A stretch of DNA of 64,000 nucleotides from Diphasiastrum complanatum (GCA_029204225.1 CM055109.1:5461053-5525052); one strand, 5' to 3'; positions 45,489 to 58,194 are shown, numbered from the stretch's first letter. The notes: generated by a model not told the origin, from the sequence alone. Translations and numbers: made by a program.

Positions 45489-46271
45489 GCAGTCTTTAAA
45501 TTATTGTGACTACCACCGAAACACAAAGTTATGCTTGATGAAGTTTTCTAGATGTGCTGAAACCAGGTCAAAGCAGTGCTTCACATTATTTGCAGTACCA
45601 AATCCTTTCTCTTCTTGTTAGAACTACCCTCATCAACAAACCCTGTCGCAACGTCTGTAAAGATCTTTACAAAAAACTCCCTATGGCCATTGATGTCTCA
45701 TAGGGACACAATGACAATGTGCAAATGCCGCATTTATTGCAATTCCAGAACAAGCATTTTTTTTGCAGCTATTCTAAATTAGGAGGCTTTGCACATAAAA
45801 GCAATTCTCACATATTGCTGGTGCTCGGACAAACAGATTGGTTTGCCTTGCAAATATCCGATTTCTGAATTTTGTAGTAGATGGAACATGTACCGCTACT
45901 TCAGTTTCCGGACAAAATAAGGCTTCAACGTCTCAAAGCATCTAAGAGAAATCTACACTTCTGGCTGGGCCCTTCCGAATCTTTGGAACAGCTCGACATG
46001 TGGCCTAAAAACCTTACAGCTTACCAAAAGAACATAATAATATGACTAAACCTTTACCACGTAAGTTGATCCAAGCTGACTTGAACATTAAACCAAACTT
46101 AATATGTGTGTAAAATCCATAGCAATATGAATCAAACGAGAGAAAGTGAAAAAAAGAAAACATGAAAAGTGTTAGTCAAAATTCCCGAACCATATAGTTG
46201 TATCCTATTCCATAATGTCACCAAAATGCTCCCTCCCAACGACATGGCTTTCAACAAGAAAAAACAAACCC
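45489..46271. other. No recognisable gene
   Basis: Nothing conserved seen. Some of it may be upstream exons of the minus-strand pseudogene. Confidence 0.35.
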
Positions 46272-46288
46272 CTTCTTCTTCTTCTTCT

Positions 46289-46365
<77 letters not shown>
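46272..46365 (+). repeat. (CTT)n then (CT)n microsatellite
   Basis: About 22 bp CTT then about 72 bp CT. Confidence 0.97.
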
Positions 46366-46368
<3 letters not shown>

Positions 46369-46455
46369 ATCTACGGTGATTACATCAGAATTTATAATTA
46401 AATTTCAAGATACACACTAAGAAACACACTGGTTCAGCTCAATACAATGTTGAAA
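46366..46455 (+). repeat. Dispersed repeat following a microsatellite (copy 2)
   Basis: Shares gaaacacactggttcagctc and flanking bases with 823-930. Confidence 0.6.
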
Positions 46456-47110
46456 AAATAGTACCAAAAATAGTTACTATGTGACATTAACAATTTTGAA
46501 GTGAGTGAGTTCTAATTTGGGCCCTTTTAGCTTTTTTATTAACAACTTGACTTAGGGCCTCTAATGTCATTTTAGAGTTTTAGGCCCCTAGCCACTTATT
46601 CCTGATTCTACAAGTTCTACAAAACCAAATTGCGTGCTCATTGGGTTGGGCTTATACACGCAGGAAGCCAGTGCCCTCACACTTATTGCTCTACATGTAC
46701 AGTGTACTGTGGCGGGGCCCGCTTGGTAAGCTTAGCCAGTAGTACTTTAGTGGCGGGACCCACTTAGTGCCCAACAGTATCCCCCACCTAAATAGGTGAC
46801 GGTCCCACACCTGTCTGTGCTTGTTGTGGAAGAAGGCAGTCGACACGTTTATTGCTGATGATGGAGTGCGTCAGGAAAAGCGTGGATAAAGATCGCTTAC
46901 GTAAAACCTGAAGCTTTATTCGATGATGAGGAGCCTATCCTGAACTCTTCAAGAAGTTTTTGGAAAGGTTGGTGGCGACCAGTACTTGCGTAACCGGCTA
47001 CTGTTGATGAAGTTGGCTTCTCTTGAAACTTTTCTACTCTCATAATTCACAAACTATTTACTTTCATTGTTTAGTCTAACACTAAACTGGTTTATGTGTG
47101 ATGTTTGTAG
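46456..47110. other. No recognisable gene
   Basis: Includes a locally GC-rich stretch around 46640-46840 without an ORF. It may be LTR-derived, but no ends were found. Confidence 0.35.
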
Positions 47111-47435
47111 GAAGAAGGAGATATTTCGTATCCTTGTGAGTGACAAAAACACAAGAGATTCATGGGGCATGCCCTTCGACAATAAGGGTTTCCGCAGGCA
47201 TGTGGCCAAAGAGACATAATGGTGCCAAATGGTCTCAGAAGCAAACATCAACATCGACGTCTTGACAACAGAGGATGGTGACCATCTGTCAAACACTACA
47301 AGAAGCTTCTGTAGGAGACAAACGCAATTGCATTTCAAACGTGCTTTTGGAGACCTCCAGAAAGACATAAAGAGTTTTGCCACCCCCCAACAAGCAACCA
47401 CAACTCTAGTTTGGTGCCAAGAGATTGACGTACAG
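47111..47435 (+). pseudogene. Possible exon of an unknown gene
   Basis: Preceded by gatgtttgtag (acceptor-like) and followed by gtatttg (donor-like). It encodes a protein-like stretch containing RILVSDKNTRDSWGMPFD and HLSNTTRSFCRRQTQLHFKR, interrupted once by TAA. Base composition is more balanced than the surrounding repeats. I do not recognise the family. It may belong with 49056-49463, about 1.6 kb downstream on the same strand. The intervening DNA has no other gene. Confidence 0.35.
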
Positions 47436-48242
47436 GTATTTGATATTTTTTGTAAGAAGCAATGTTGGTTGTCAGCTTCATGCAAACATGTGTAATGTTA
47501 GCTTTTGATTGCATATTGCAAAAGGTGTACATTTTACAGTATAAAAACTCTCGAAATTCTAAACTACTATTCCAACCAGCTTTTCTGCCACCCATTTGTG
47601 GAGAATCTATGGAGCAGGTGGAGAATCTCTGGAGCAGGAGCAGACACATAATGTAAAAAACGACCTACTTTCAATTCAGTATAGATTAGTTTATAAAATC
47701 TCTACAGAGACCTGACTGTGGTAAGGCAAATCTCTTCACAGACCTGACTGTGGGTAAGACAGCCTTTTTCTCTTTATAAATAGAGTTCCTATCTGATCGT
47801 ATTCACAAATTGATCAGAACACTAGCCTAAGGTAACCAATGCGATGGCTGGAAAAAGATTGTTTTTCCATCATCTGCTCTAAGTTCAAATTCGTTACTAG
47901 ATAAAAACTCTATTTATAAAGACCATGTTTGCGTTCACCCAAAAAAATTTCAAGATCTCCTCTGCCCCAGCTCCATCTCCGGGATATGCGATGTGTCTCC
48001 ACGATAGCTCCTTGTCCACAACAATCACATAAAACACGAGATTACAATCTCCACCTCTCTACACCAAAAGCAGTCTTCACTCCAACCCTACACTCTTCAC
48101 TCCAACTTCCAAAAACACCCTAATACCAAAACTTAAAAAAAACTTATAAACTCCTCGAGTGACAAACGTTCTTGGTTTGAGTGACCAATGTTCCAAAAAA
48201 GGTGATGATCTCGACCTCTGAACTTCTAAACTTAAAAAATGG

Positions 48243-48351
48243 CCACGCATGTGTTTTGAAGGGCACCTATAAACTTCCACAGTGAAAGGTATATCACACA
48301 CATGTGTTTTGAAAGGGCACTTGTATACCTTCACAGTGAAACGTGTATCAT
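48243..48351 (+). repeat. 54-bp tandem duplication
   Basis: Two units begin cac(g/a)catgtgttttgaa and each runs through cacagtgaaa. They are about 85% alike. Confidence 0.8.
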
Positions 48352-49055
48352 AAGATTGACTTTCATTTGTGTAGGCCTTTGAAACGCATTTCAAGAACTT
48401 TTAATAAAAATAAAATGCCAAGTGGAAAGTCCAAAAAAATTGCATTTCTATAAAAGGAAAATTGGTCGTGGCCATATGTCCAACAACTATGTTTCTAATC
48501 AAATTTTGACTGGAAATCTGGCTATTGTACAATACAAGCTTATTATTTTGTGCTCTGTCAAGCAAAATACTATGGTGAGTGCAGATACAGAACCATAGTA
48601 TTTGGCATTTTTGTTTTTTGTCCAAGAATTCGAATTCATCGGATCTACATACGTTCAAAAACCGTTGAGCGAAAAGGTAAGCACTATATGCAAATGGCTT
48701 CACAATGATCATCCACCTCTATTATGGACTCTTATAAATTTTGTCAAGGCTATGTCTTTGGGTAAATTTTGTCAAGGTTATGTCCTTTGGTAAGAGGTCC
48801 AGGGTCCTGCCATTCAGGTCACATAGACAATTCTTTTTTTATGATATGATTTTGTAGCACATGGGTTTTGATTCTTGAAAGCATGGATACAATTTGATTA
48901 TACTAGTTGAGTCCTCGGTTAGACAACAAAGGGGTGCCATGTGTACGATCCAAGGTAAACATGAATGTGTAGTACCTATAAATTTCCTTTCAATTTTATG
49001 CATCCACACTAGATTGGCATTGATACTCGCAAGCTTTTGAATCTGCAATATCCAG

Positions 49056-49463
49056 GAACTATTGACAGTAGCCACCCGCGAGATGAAAGAGGGGGACATC
49101 GAGTCTCAAGTACCGTTTTGGAATATGTTGAACTCATGTATGGAACGTGCGGGAGAGCTATACACACTGTATTCCACGCAGGCCCAGAAAATGAGATGAT
49201 TGGACAAGGGCGATCATGTCTTTTAGCAAAGCCTACATATGCACACCAGAAAGTTTGTTCTAAAGGATCATCAATCGGAGCACAAACCTATGTGCGAGCA
49301 ATGGAGAACATCTGCCACAAGAGAGGAGGCACTAGCACAGTACATGTTGATTCGACAATGATGGCGGACCAGCAAGGTGAGAGACACAAACATACCCTCA
49401 ATGGATAGCTGGATGAGTTGGTGGAACGTTCAAATTGCACATTGGGGAGAATTCATGGTTTCA
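49056..49463 (+). pseudogene. Possible exon of an unknown gene
   Basis: Acceptor-like atatccag before and donor-like GTAAGTG after. It encodes DSSHPRDERGGHRVSSTVLE, YGTCGRAIHTVFHAGPENEM and AMENICHKRGGTSTVHVDST-type sequence. One in-frame TAG (about 49406) breaks it. A further protein-like piece (AANTPRTNLFESRHGSKF) follows at about 49565-49630. Balanced composition and splice-like borders argue for a coding origin. The family is not recognised, so no function is given. Confidence 0.4.
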
Positions 49464-52145
49464 GTAAGTGATGCTTCTTTAACCATCAAAACTCTTCAAC
49501 CCATAAACTATTAATTTTTCCTATGAGACTCTTTCATCGTGGTTTGTATAGATTCTTGATGGAGTAGATGCAGCCAATACACCACGAACAAACTTGTTCG
49601 AATCAAGACATGGAAGCAAATTTTTGACTTTGGCACTACCATGAATCTAAAAGAACGGTGACATGACCCCATACAAACAAGACAAATTTTTTTTTGTATT
49701 ATACTTCGCTAATTCCAGTCACCGTAGATTCCTGTTTTGTACCACTTCCAAACAGCACAAGCTGCTCATTTTCCAAGGGCTGTGCCAGGAGGAGGTGCGG
49801 ATCTGTAATGCCAGGCACTTCTGTTTTCATTCTCAACATTTAATCTGTGATAGTCCCTTTTTCTTGCATACTTAGACCATATAATCAAGGCTAGCGCATT
49901 CCGTACATACAATGTTCTAGATATTCTAGGACTATCCACATACTTCCTTTTGGCCCTTGAAGGTTTTTGAACTTTGTGGATTATTGCTTGCCATAATTAG
50001 GTCATTAGCATATATTGTCATTGTACTCACATCTTTATTTTGTCGTTTAACATAATTGCTAGATCAACCATTGCCCTTTCAAATCTCTCTCGAAGTAAAT
50101 AATGCAAGTGTCTTTTTGAGCTCAAATCCATGATCTCCCTCCCCTTCTCAAAACAATATGTATACAAAAGAATGAGACTATACATGATATGATTATCATA
50201 TCAATTGTGGACCTTGTCTAGGTATCTTAAGAAATGTTACTATGTGTATTTGTAAATTGAAATTCTTTTTCTTGCACAACCTTATGCACGACATGTGTAT
50301 ACCTAAACATGTGAAGATGCACATATAGGTTAAAGCTAGGATGGATAATAATGTGAAATGATGGGGTCGTCCACTATCAAATCAAGTATGTGCATGTATT
50401 TGTTTGCATTATATGATTGTCCACATCACTTCCATGTGATTGCAGATTTTGATGAATCTCTTCTATAAAGTAAGTGCTCTCTAGTTAAGCATATTCATGC
50501 TTTTCCTTTTGCAATGAAAAAACAAGATACTATTGATTTTCATAGATAAGGCATATGCCAAATGAGAGGCTTTTTTAAGCCATAAAATAAAGGCCTGGAG
50601 AAAGTAGAATAAGACAAGTTTGGGTTTGAAATCGACCTCTAGTGGATAAATTTAAGATAGTCATTTCCACATCTTTTGAGTTGCAAATATGATAGTCTAA
50701 CAATAAAAGGTGAGAACATTGAGAGACAAGCTAACTATTTGATTAGGAGAAAATGCTTGGAACAATTTAAGCTCAAATTACCAATCTACTTCGCTCGAGC
50801 TTTGCTGGCTTCTTACATTTACCTACCTAATACAGCTTTAGGTATCATACTTAAAGGTGTTGTCACATGATTTGGTAGGACATCAACATTCATTACAGGA
50901 AAAACCAAAGATGATACAATTATCCTCTCAATGATACATAATCAGTTTACTTACTTTTCAAAATATCTCTCAGTTTGCAATGCACATTTCTAAGCACGTT
51001 GATTTGCTTTGTACATGGACTACCTAGGTACTCACACATATGCAGGTCTTTGAAAATTCCAAACTTACAAAAAAGCATGATAAATGCAAAAGTGACTTTG
51101 AAAATGTGGAGAAGACTAGGTTGTGTTGTCGAAAAAGCATCATAGATGAAAAAAAAAAACTTCTTGCAAACGCCAATAAGACTGGTGTATTGGCATACTA
51201 GTAGAAGGCACCACAATACCAAATACCACGGAAGAACATGTGTGGCATCCAAGAAATGGTATCATTCCGATATCAATACGAGAGCCCCCAAAAGTACTTA
51301 AGTTTGAGCTATTTTGGTGAATTTTCTTGTGTAGATGATGCTATGCAAGTGGATGTTGGTTCTCAGGGTTTTCATGCAACTAATGAACCTAGAAAAGAGG
51401 TCTTAGTCAATGACTTTGATGGTTAAGTAGAAGACCAAGAGGTTGATCTCAAAGGGCTTCAACAACACAAAAGGGTAATCTGGAGAGCCTAGTCAAGAGC
51501 ATCAAATGAGAGTCAAGTGGAAAAGATGTTTTGAATATGTTTTTGCAGGTGTTTGAAGACTCAAGTAAGGTAAAAGGAACAACAAGAAAGTGTTGTTCAA
51601 GTTAACTTTAATTGTTCTATCTCATGTTTGTGCAATTTCAAGTGAATGTGTGCAAATTGTCAAGATATGGTGAAGCTAGCTACATTGTTTTACATCCTTT
51701 TGATCTTGGAGTTGTACTAGCATTCTTGGCTAGTTTTGTTGATGGAAATGAATCTAATGGAGGTTCATTATATCACTCATTCATGCCTAAGTTCTCAAGG
51801 TTTGAACTATGTGATGCCAATGCTTGGAGATTGTCAATTTTTGGTGAATTTCTTGTGTCAAGTGGATCTTGAAGAAGGACTAGTGCTACATACTAGTTAT
51901 GTGGAGTCATATGGAGCTGGATTAGCATCATTGTTGTACTCTCTTACTCATGGATTTCCAAGGTTTGATGGTTTCTTGTGGCAAGATGGAGATGGAGGCT
52001 CAGTTTTATTGGGGGTACATATCAAGAAAGGACAAAGATGGAGGAGACATGGAAGCAATGGTTGATTACTCACATTTATTGTTTGTTTGTTGTTATTTTC
52101 CAGAGAGTTTAAAGTTGGAAGCATGGAAGAATTGAAGAAACAAAG
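49464..52145. other. No recognisable gene
   Basis: About 2.7 kb. Apart from the small exon-like piece near 49600 I find no conserved frame. 51400-52100 has scattered open frames without motifs and may be degraded retroelement. Confidence 0.35.
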
Positions 52146-53143
52146 TGTTCTTGAACACAAAGCCTTGCTAGCTTACACTCCCTCGACACGAAACATGACG
52201 AGTTTCGCGAACATGAAAGTCAACGAAGACGATGACGAGCATCTTCACGAACTCGAACATCTGAAGACACTAAACACGAAGAGTTTCGTGAACACGAAAG
52301 TCAACGAAGGCGAAGACCAACGGTTCGCAAACACGAACGATCCACGAACGAGATTCCCTTGTGGTCCTATACAAGAGAAAGACGAATGAGGTAAACGAAA
52401 CCTGTTCTGTCCTCACGCTCCAAGGAGTACCACCAGAGATCACGCAAGTACCAGAATTATAGAGATCTGACCTGATGGCATGACGTCAACAGATACTCCC
52501 TAGGTCGTGGCTAAACTGCCACTCTTGTAATTCTTTGGTTAGTTGTAGATGGTTAATCACTCTAATCTTAGATTTGCATATAGAGACTGAATAATACTTG
52601 ACATATATCAATAGGATACACAGTGTGTAACAAAATGTAAGAAAAAGAAGAACAAGAAGTAGTCTGGTGCTAGTAAGCAGAAAATGAACACAGTCAAAAG
52701 CTCCGCCTGCGTGCGAGAAGACAATTCTGTCTAGGACCAAAAGATCCGATTGTCCGCTAGTAAAGCGAGACTACTACTCGTGAGAGAACCGTGCTTCTCT
52801 CATGCCAATGCATAGTGTGGATTCGCATGCAGTGCTTTGAAGAAACCAGAGAAAATCAATATAGATTATTTTCTGGTTGTGTCTGATCTTGAATGTCGAA
52901 TGCTTATGTTGTTAATTTTTTAATATGTTTAAGTTTTCTTGTCCCTTTGAATTCCGCACCTTAGTTGAAATGAAGTCGAATGCTATATTAATTTTATGAA
53001 CGTAGATCAGTAGTAACTGACTACCCTCTGGAGGATTGTAGGAGTGTTTCAGCTGGCAGTGTTCAGCGAACGCATCTGAACTTCATCCGAATCTCGAAGG
53101 AGAGTCGCGAATGTTTCGTGAATTTTTCTTCTCACGATTCTCA
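52146..53143 (+). repeat. Probable LTR upstream of a PBS
   Basis: Sequence preceding the PBS at 53148. The right end is ttctca, four bases before it. The left end is a guess (tgttcttgaacac at 52147). It contains a cluster of TTCnnGAA motifs and two ~80-bp direct repeats (about 52197-52345) around gtttcg(c/t)gaaca(c/t)gaaagtc. It lacks the CACACGTGTG palindrome of the other LTRs, so it is a different family. Confidence 0.45.
52204..52292 (+). promoter_or_regulatory. Heat-shock-element-like cluster
   Basis: TTCnnGAA occurs at 52204-52211, 52244-52251 and 52285-52292, and again at 53115-53122. The heat-shock element is nTTCnnGAAnnTTCn, and each site here has only two correctly phased modules. 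Regulatory function is inference. Confidence 0.35.
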
Positions 53144-53147
53144 TCAG

Positions 53148-53159
53148 TGGTATCGGAGC
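53148..53159 (+). other. Primer binding site, variant
   Basis: TGGTATCGGAGC differs at one base from the tRNA-iMet PBS TGGTATCAGAGC. Confidence 0.7.
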
Positions 53160-53299
53160 GCTGGCTCGATTCTCTTCAAGAATCATTTCATTTACATTCT
53201 ATTTGGTTTTTCATGTTCTAGTTACATCTTGATGTGTAAAATTAATGTAAGAAATAGTGAAGCATCCAATTTGGACATTATTCTCTATATCAGTCATGG

Positions 53300-54257
53300 A
53301 AGCTACTTTAAAACCTTAGAAATGAGGTCTATACTTAGGATGAAAAAGAAGACCAATGTAAAGAAGAAGCATCCAAAGGAGGCCAAAGAAGAGGATGATG
53401 CATCAAGCTCAAAGGACAAGTCAAAGCAAAAATGCTTCTTTTGTGGAAAGAGGGGGCATTATGCATCTAAATGCTACAAGAGGCTAAGAGCACAAGTGGA
53501 GGAGGACAAACAAGGAAACCTTGCAAAGGAGGAGGAGGAGGATGAAGTAGATGTATTCTTGATGGCATCTACATCCTCACCAACAAGCAATAGCAATTCA
53601 AGAGACAATTGGTGGATTGACAGTGGGACTAGCTCCCACGTGTCTTGTGAAAAGGACTTTTTCTCAACCTTACACTCATTCAATGATGCTAAAAAGTTTG
53701 TCTTTACTGCAAATGATGAAGAGTGTAGGATAGATGGTGTTGGCACCATCTCTTTGTGTCTAGAATCCTCAAAATGCATGGATCTAGAAAATGTCCTTTA
53801 TGTACCATCAATCACCAAGAATATGCTTAGTGTTGGTCTACTCTTAGAAAGTGGTTTGGATGTCCACTTTAAGCATGGTGTTTGCTTCATCTTGAAGAAT
53901 GATGTTTGCATTGCAAAGGGATTTAAACATGGAAGATTGTTTAAGTTGGAAGCTAGTGTTGCTTTTGAAAGAATGAGCTTGGCAAAGGAGGAGATCACTC
54001 AAGAGGAGATCTTGGCAAAGTGTGATCTTGCTTGCATTGAGGAGGAGCATCAAAAGGAGGAAGATTTTGAGGATCAGCCTCAAAGCATGAGAGTTCCAAG
54101 GGAGTCCTCAATGACAATGTCTGAGTCATCAAATTGCATGCAAATTGTCCATTCAAGTGTGCATCTTGCAAGGGTGGTGAGCATTGGAGAGTCTACTATT
54201 TTTGAATACTTTTTGGAAAGTATTAGTAGACATGAGGTGACTTGTTTCTTACCTTAA
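53300..54257 (+). pseudogene. Copia gag end, protease and pre-integrase (pol-deleted element)
   Basis: A long open frame holds a Lys-rich gag tail, zinc knuckle CFFCGKRGHYASKC (about 53433-53475), protease WWIDSGTSSHVS (about 53611-53645), then NVLYVPSITKNMLSVGLLL and KHGRLFKLEAS. It aligns with residues 230-425 of the intact copia. After that it turns acidic and unlike integrase (EEITQEEILAKC...), ending at TAA 54257. The frame is undamaged although pol is gone. It may be a non-autonomous element keeping gag/protease, or a young deletion. Confidence 0.8.
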
Positions 54258-54853
54258 GATTCATGGTGTTTATTACTTTGTATGACAAGACAATGAAATG
54301 GGATGCTTTGAAATCTACATTTGTTGTTGATAAAGCAATTTCATTGGATAACTATTTTTGTAATAGTTTGAATAGTGTCATAAAAGATGAAACATCATTT
54401 GTATTGGAAATCTTTGGGTCCACATGCTTTGAGCATGATCATTCCAATGTAAGGACCAAAGATTATCCTATTTCAATGATAGGAATAATGGTAGTGTTTT
54501 GCTCTTCAAGTAGAGATTGTAGAATCTACTTGTTTTCAGCCAAAGAATTTGTCAATGGTGGAAATGTGATCTTTCAAGAGTGGAAGATTTGTAAACTTGA
54601 AGAAGAACCTTTGGATCAACACCTTATTCAATTCATTGATGGTTTGGAGTCAAGTCAAGTGGAGGAGCAAGCTCAAGACCCGAAGACTCCAAGAAGAACC
54701 TTGAGTATCAAGATGGAGCCATCTAGGCTCAATCATATGGATCAAGCAAGACAAGTTGTCTTTGGCAACATTATTTATGCACTTAATATTTTAATTGATG
54801 TATCTTCAAGTGCACAAAATGCCTTGGAATCCATGGCTTGGCATGATGTTTAG
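54242..54853 (+). pseudogene. Remnant ORF with an integrase C-terminal trace
   Basis: It overlaps the previous frame by a few bases and is open for 203 codons. One section, RIYLFSAKEFVNGGNVIFQE, matches the copia block KVYIPSTKKVVISRDVIFHE that follows the integrase core. The rest is not recognised. The RT and RNase H are absent. A region ending in a gaggaggag purine tract leads to the LTR at 55064. Confidence 0.6.
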
Positions 54854-55063
54854 TTTTGAAGTGTGCTACATGTATATAGACACATTTATGGAACATCTTG
54901 TAAGGGATCCTCTAAGAGGTGGTGAAAGATCCTTCATGGACATCATTCTCTATTGGAGTCTCAAAAGTTCCTTCTTTGTAGCTGGATTTTTTAGACACTT
55001 CTAAAAGCTTTCATTGATCTATCAAGAGATTTGTAAATAGATCAAGCTAAATTTGAGGAGGAG

Positions 55064-55763
55064 TGTGAAGAATTGCCAAATATTGGCAAATCTAGCTTGA
55101 TCAAAAACCATGTAGAATAGTGTAAATTGTGTACACAAGTGGGTCCCACACATGTGAGGCCATGATGCCACATGGGAAACCCATCCTAATGTAGGTTAGG
55201 TCAAGTCAAGAGAGTTGGTCATGTCTATTTGGTGGTCATCCCTACTTTATAGGACCTACACCTAAGTTTAAGGTGAAAATTTGACCAACTAGCTACCTAC
55301 CAAGCATAACTCTAGGAAATAGACTAGGGTTTCATTTTAGGTCAAGGAGAGTGAGTTAACTTCCTTATTACATGCTAGAAATCCACCTAACTTCAAGAAG
55401 GAAGTCGAATTTGCTATGTATTCCCTCTCTCCATAGTGAGAAGATAGAAAATTTTTGGAGCTCATTGGCAATCTCAAGCTAGTTCACTATGTACATTGAA
55501 TTTTTGTGATCCAAATGAAACCAAATCAATTTCTACTTGTTTCTTAGGTTGAAGGCCGTACTACAGCCTGTATTACACACGTGTGGGCTCGGATTTCAAT
55601 GTTGATCAATGCTTTTGATTGCTAATGCTTGTTGTTTATCAAACTGCCAATCTAGATCAACTTTTTTGTGTCTAGTTTTTGATAGATTATTAAGCAAGCA
55701 TCCAATCACTCTTGTGGATCTTTTGTAGATCCATTTATGGTCCTAAAGTACAGTACTTTCACA
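55064..55763 (+). repeat. 3' LTR, 700 bp
   Basis: TGTGAAGAATTGCC at the start and TACTTTCACA at the end. CACACGTGTG is at 55576-55585. It is the same family as 32669-33095 and, inverted, 55980-56476. Confidence 0.85.
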
Positions 55764-55979
55764 TCCTAATAGTAATACCTCGAGGTGGCCCTCAAATTTG
55801 ATTAGACCAATTTCATGGATTTCTCTCTTTTGATTGGTCTCTTGATCTCATAGCAACACATAGGAAAGTGTCACTCATCCACTCTCATCATGAAAAATGT
55901 AGAAATCCTAAGCTAGCTCAAGCCACATCATTGTCCAAGTTTGGCCTATCATCTACTAAAACGTGTATAAGGACTAAAA

Positions 55980-56476
55980 AAGTTTAGGTACCCCTAGACT
56001 CAATATAGATAACTTTTACACCCACAATCAAGGACAATCAAAACCATTGATCAAACATCAAATTTCGACCCCACACGTGTGTGGTACGGACTCTAGTACA
56101 GCCTATTATCAAAGATTAAGTGGAACCAAGTTTAGATACCAAAGCATTCACAAAAACTCAAGACAAATGTGTAGAAATCTCAAGGTTGCCAATGTGCTCC
56201 AAAAATTCTATCTCCTCACTATGGAATGATGGATTGCATGTACAATAAGCTCTTCTTCACCTCAAGCTTGGTGAAAATCTAGCATGTAATAAGCAACATG
56301 ATTGACCATTTTTTCCCTAATTTGTGAACCTTACCTAACCCTATGAATGAGATCTAAACTACTTTGACCTCGCCTCACACGTGCCAACATGGATTCACAT
56401 GTGTGGGACCCACGTATGTACAATTTACATGGTTTTGATCAAGCTAGATTTGCCAATTTTTTGACAATTTCTCACA
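55980..56476 (-). repeat. Inverted LTR fragment of the same family
   Basis: The complement starts TGTGAGAAATTGTC and follows the 55064 LTR through AAATCTAGCTTGATCAAAA, CATAGTGAG.AGATAGAA and CACACGTGTG (56072-56081). Its far end is lost or diverged. Confidence 0.75.
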
Positions 56477-57104
56477 AAATCTTCACCTTGGTCCTACTGA
56501 TATTCTAGAGTCAACTTCAAAACCATCATCATAGTCTATTTGATTCTCGGTCTTAGGCTCATAATCTCATTCCATTGTTGACAATTGTGAAATTGTTGAT
56601 ATTTGGAGTTTGTGAATTACAAGCTTGAGATGAATTTCATGATGAAATATAACTCAAACTTCTCAATTTATAATGTCACTAGGAATGACGATAGTACAAT
56701 ACAGAATTGACAAAAGGAAATCAATGGGTGTGAACAGTTTTTGAATAAAACCGAAACTTTCACCAGTATAAATAGCTTATATAGGAGCCAAATTATATAA
56801 CAAATAACACTTGTACAACATAGAGCTTATTGAATTGACTCTTGGGTTTTGATGCATCCATCTATCATTTTGATCTTATTGGAAGGCCAAAATTTTGGAT
56901 TTTAGAACATCATTAGGAGGAAAATCTATTTATGAAATTCTAGTCCAACATGTATATACGCAATTCAGAGATAAATGTGCAAGATTCAACCATCAAGATC
57001 ACAAAAAAAACAACCGTGAATATTGATATTTTTGATACTTAGATTTTTGTCATTCATAAATATCTAATAGTAAACTTACCAATCTAATCATTTTTGTCTT
57101 GCAG
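56477..57104. other. No recognisable gene
   Basis: AT-rich. Ends in a splice-acceptor-like ttttgtcttgcag before the pseudogene exon. Confidence 0.4.
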
Positions 57105-58194
57105 ATTTATATCCATCCAGCATAAATGAATGGGAGCTGAGTGGCTCTTTAGCAGGTGTGTTAGATGTTATTTACACTGATATTGGATAGCTGCAATATC
57201 GAGGTAGAAGTGCAAAAGATCTAGCTGATAGTGGGATCTTTTTTTATGAATCAATGTACATTCCTGATACAAAAGGAAATTTTGGACAAATAGTACCAAT
57301 TCCATTACCTAGTTTTGAAAGTAATTAATGGATTGCACCAGATGCTATAGTTTCAGAACCATTTCGTTATAAGATATATAATGATATAAGAAATTCATTA
57401 AAAATGAGCACGAAATAAAAAACAGTTAGATTGAGTTGGTTTATTTTCTTGAATATATTTGTGGATTTCTTTTCAAGTGTCAATGTACACAAAACCCCAA
57501 CGATGTTTGTATGCAAATTGTTTTTTGATAGTTTATTATTTGAACTTATGGATGAAGACTGGGACAAAAGATCAAATGAAATAGAATGCAAAATTAAAAT
57601 GTCTTCCATGTGCTTCCATTATCAAATTGAAAAACAAATGTTGAGCTTATGCTTCCATTATCAAAGATGGAAAAAGAATAAAGGTAAATGGGTGCCACTC
57701 CATCAAGACTTGGAAGCCAGTGGACATTCAAAACGAAAAAATATTAAAATTATATACAATGATGCCGTTTTGATGTGCGTTGAGGTAGAAGAAGATTGGA
57801 GTCTAAATTACATCAAGCGAGAACTATTGCTCCTACAAGATGATGTACTTTCAGACTTCAGATTCATTTTCAATGGTAAACTCGTAAGTAACTGCAAACA
57901 CTCGATCTTTTATGAATATTTCCAATCAAAACTTTTTAGTACAATCTCTGTACTAATTGTAACTCACTTTGTATTAGTTTTATGCAGGTATGTAAAAGAC
58001 ATGAGCTCGAGATCAAATGAAGAGATATTGGCAAAACAATCCAATTTATGGAAGAACATTGAGATTCACTATCAGCAGATACATGCCAATCATCATGTTT
58101 TTTTATCAATATAGAAAATTGCATTCCAGTATTACACTATGGACACAACTCGATTGTGAGAATCTATATTGGTATCAATAAAAAAAACCCATAA
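57105..58194 (+). pseudogene. Two-exon pseudogene with a ubiquitin-like segment
   Basis: Exon 57105-57883, donor GTAAGT, acceptor ttttatgcag, exon 57988-58194. The frame stays in phase through the junction to a final TAA. About 327 codons contain five premature stops: two TAA, one TAG and two TGA. Each is explicable as CAA, CAG or CGA with C changed to T. There are no frameshifts. The protein has blocks DLADSGIFFYESMYIPDTKG and IVPIPLPSF. Near residue 210 onward, IKIIYNDAVLMCVEVEEDWS and FRFIFNGKLV look like a ubiquitin-type beta-grasp (I.v....v..ve.d..l...K..l...FrfiFnGKl). The family is otherwise unknown. The 5' end is missing. Confidence 0.6.
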
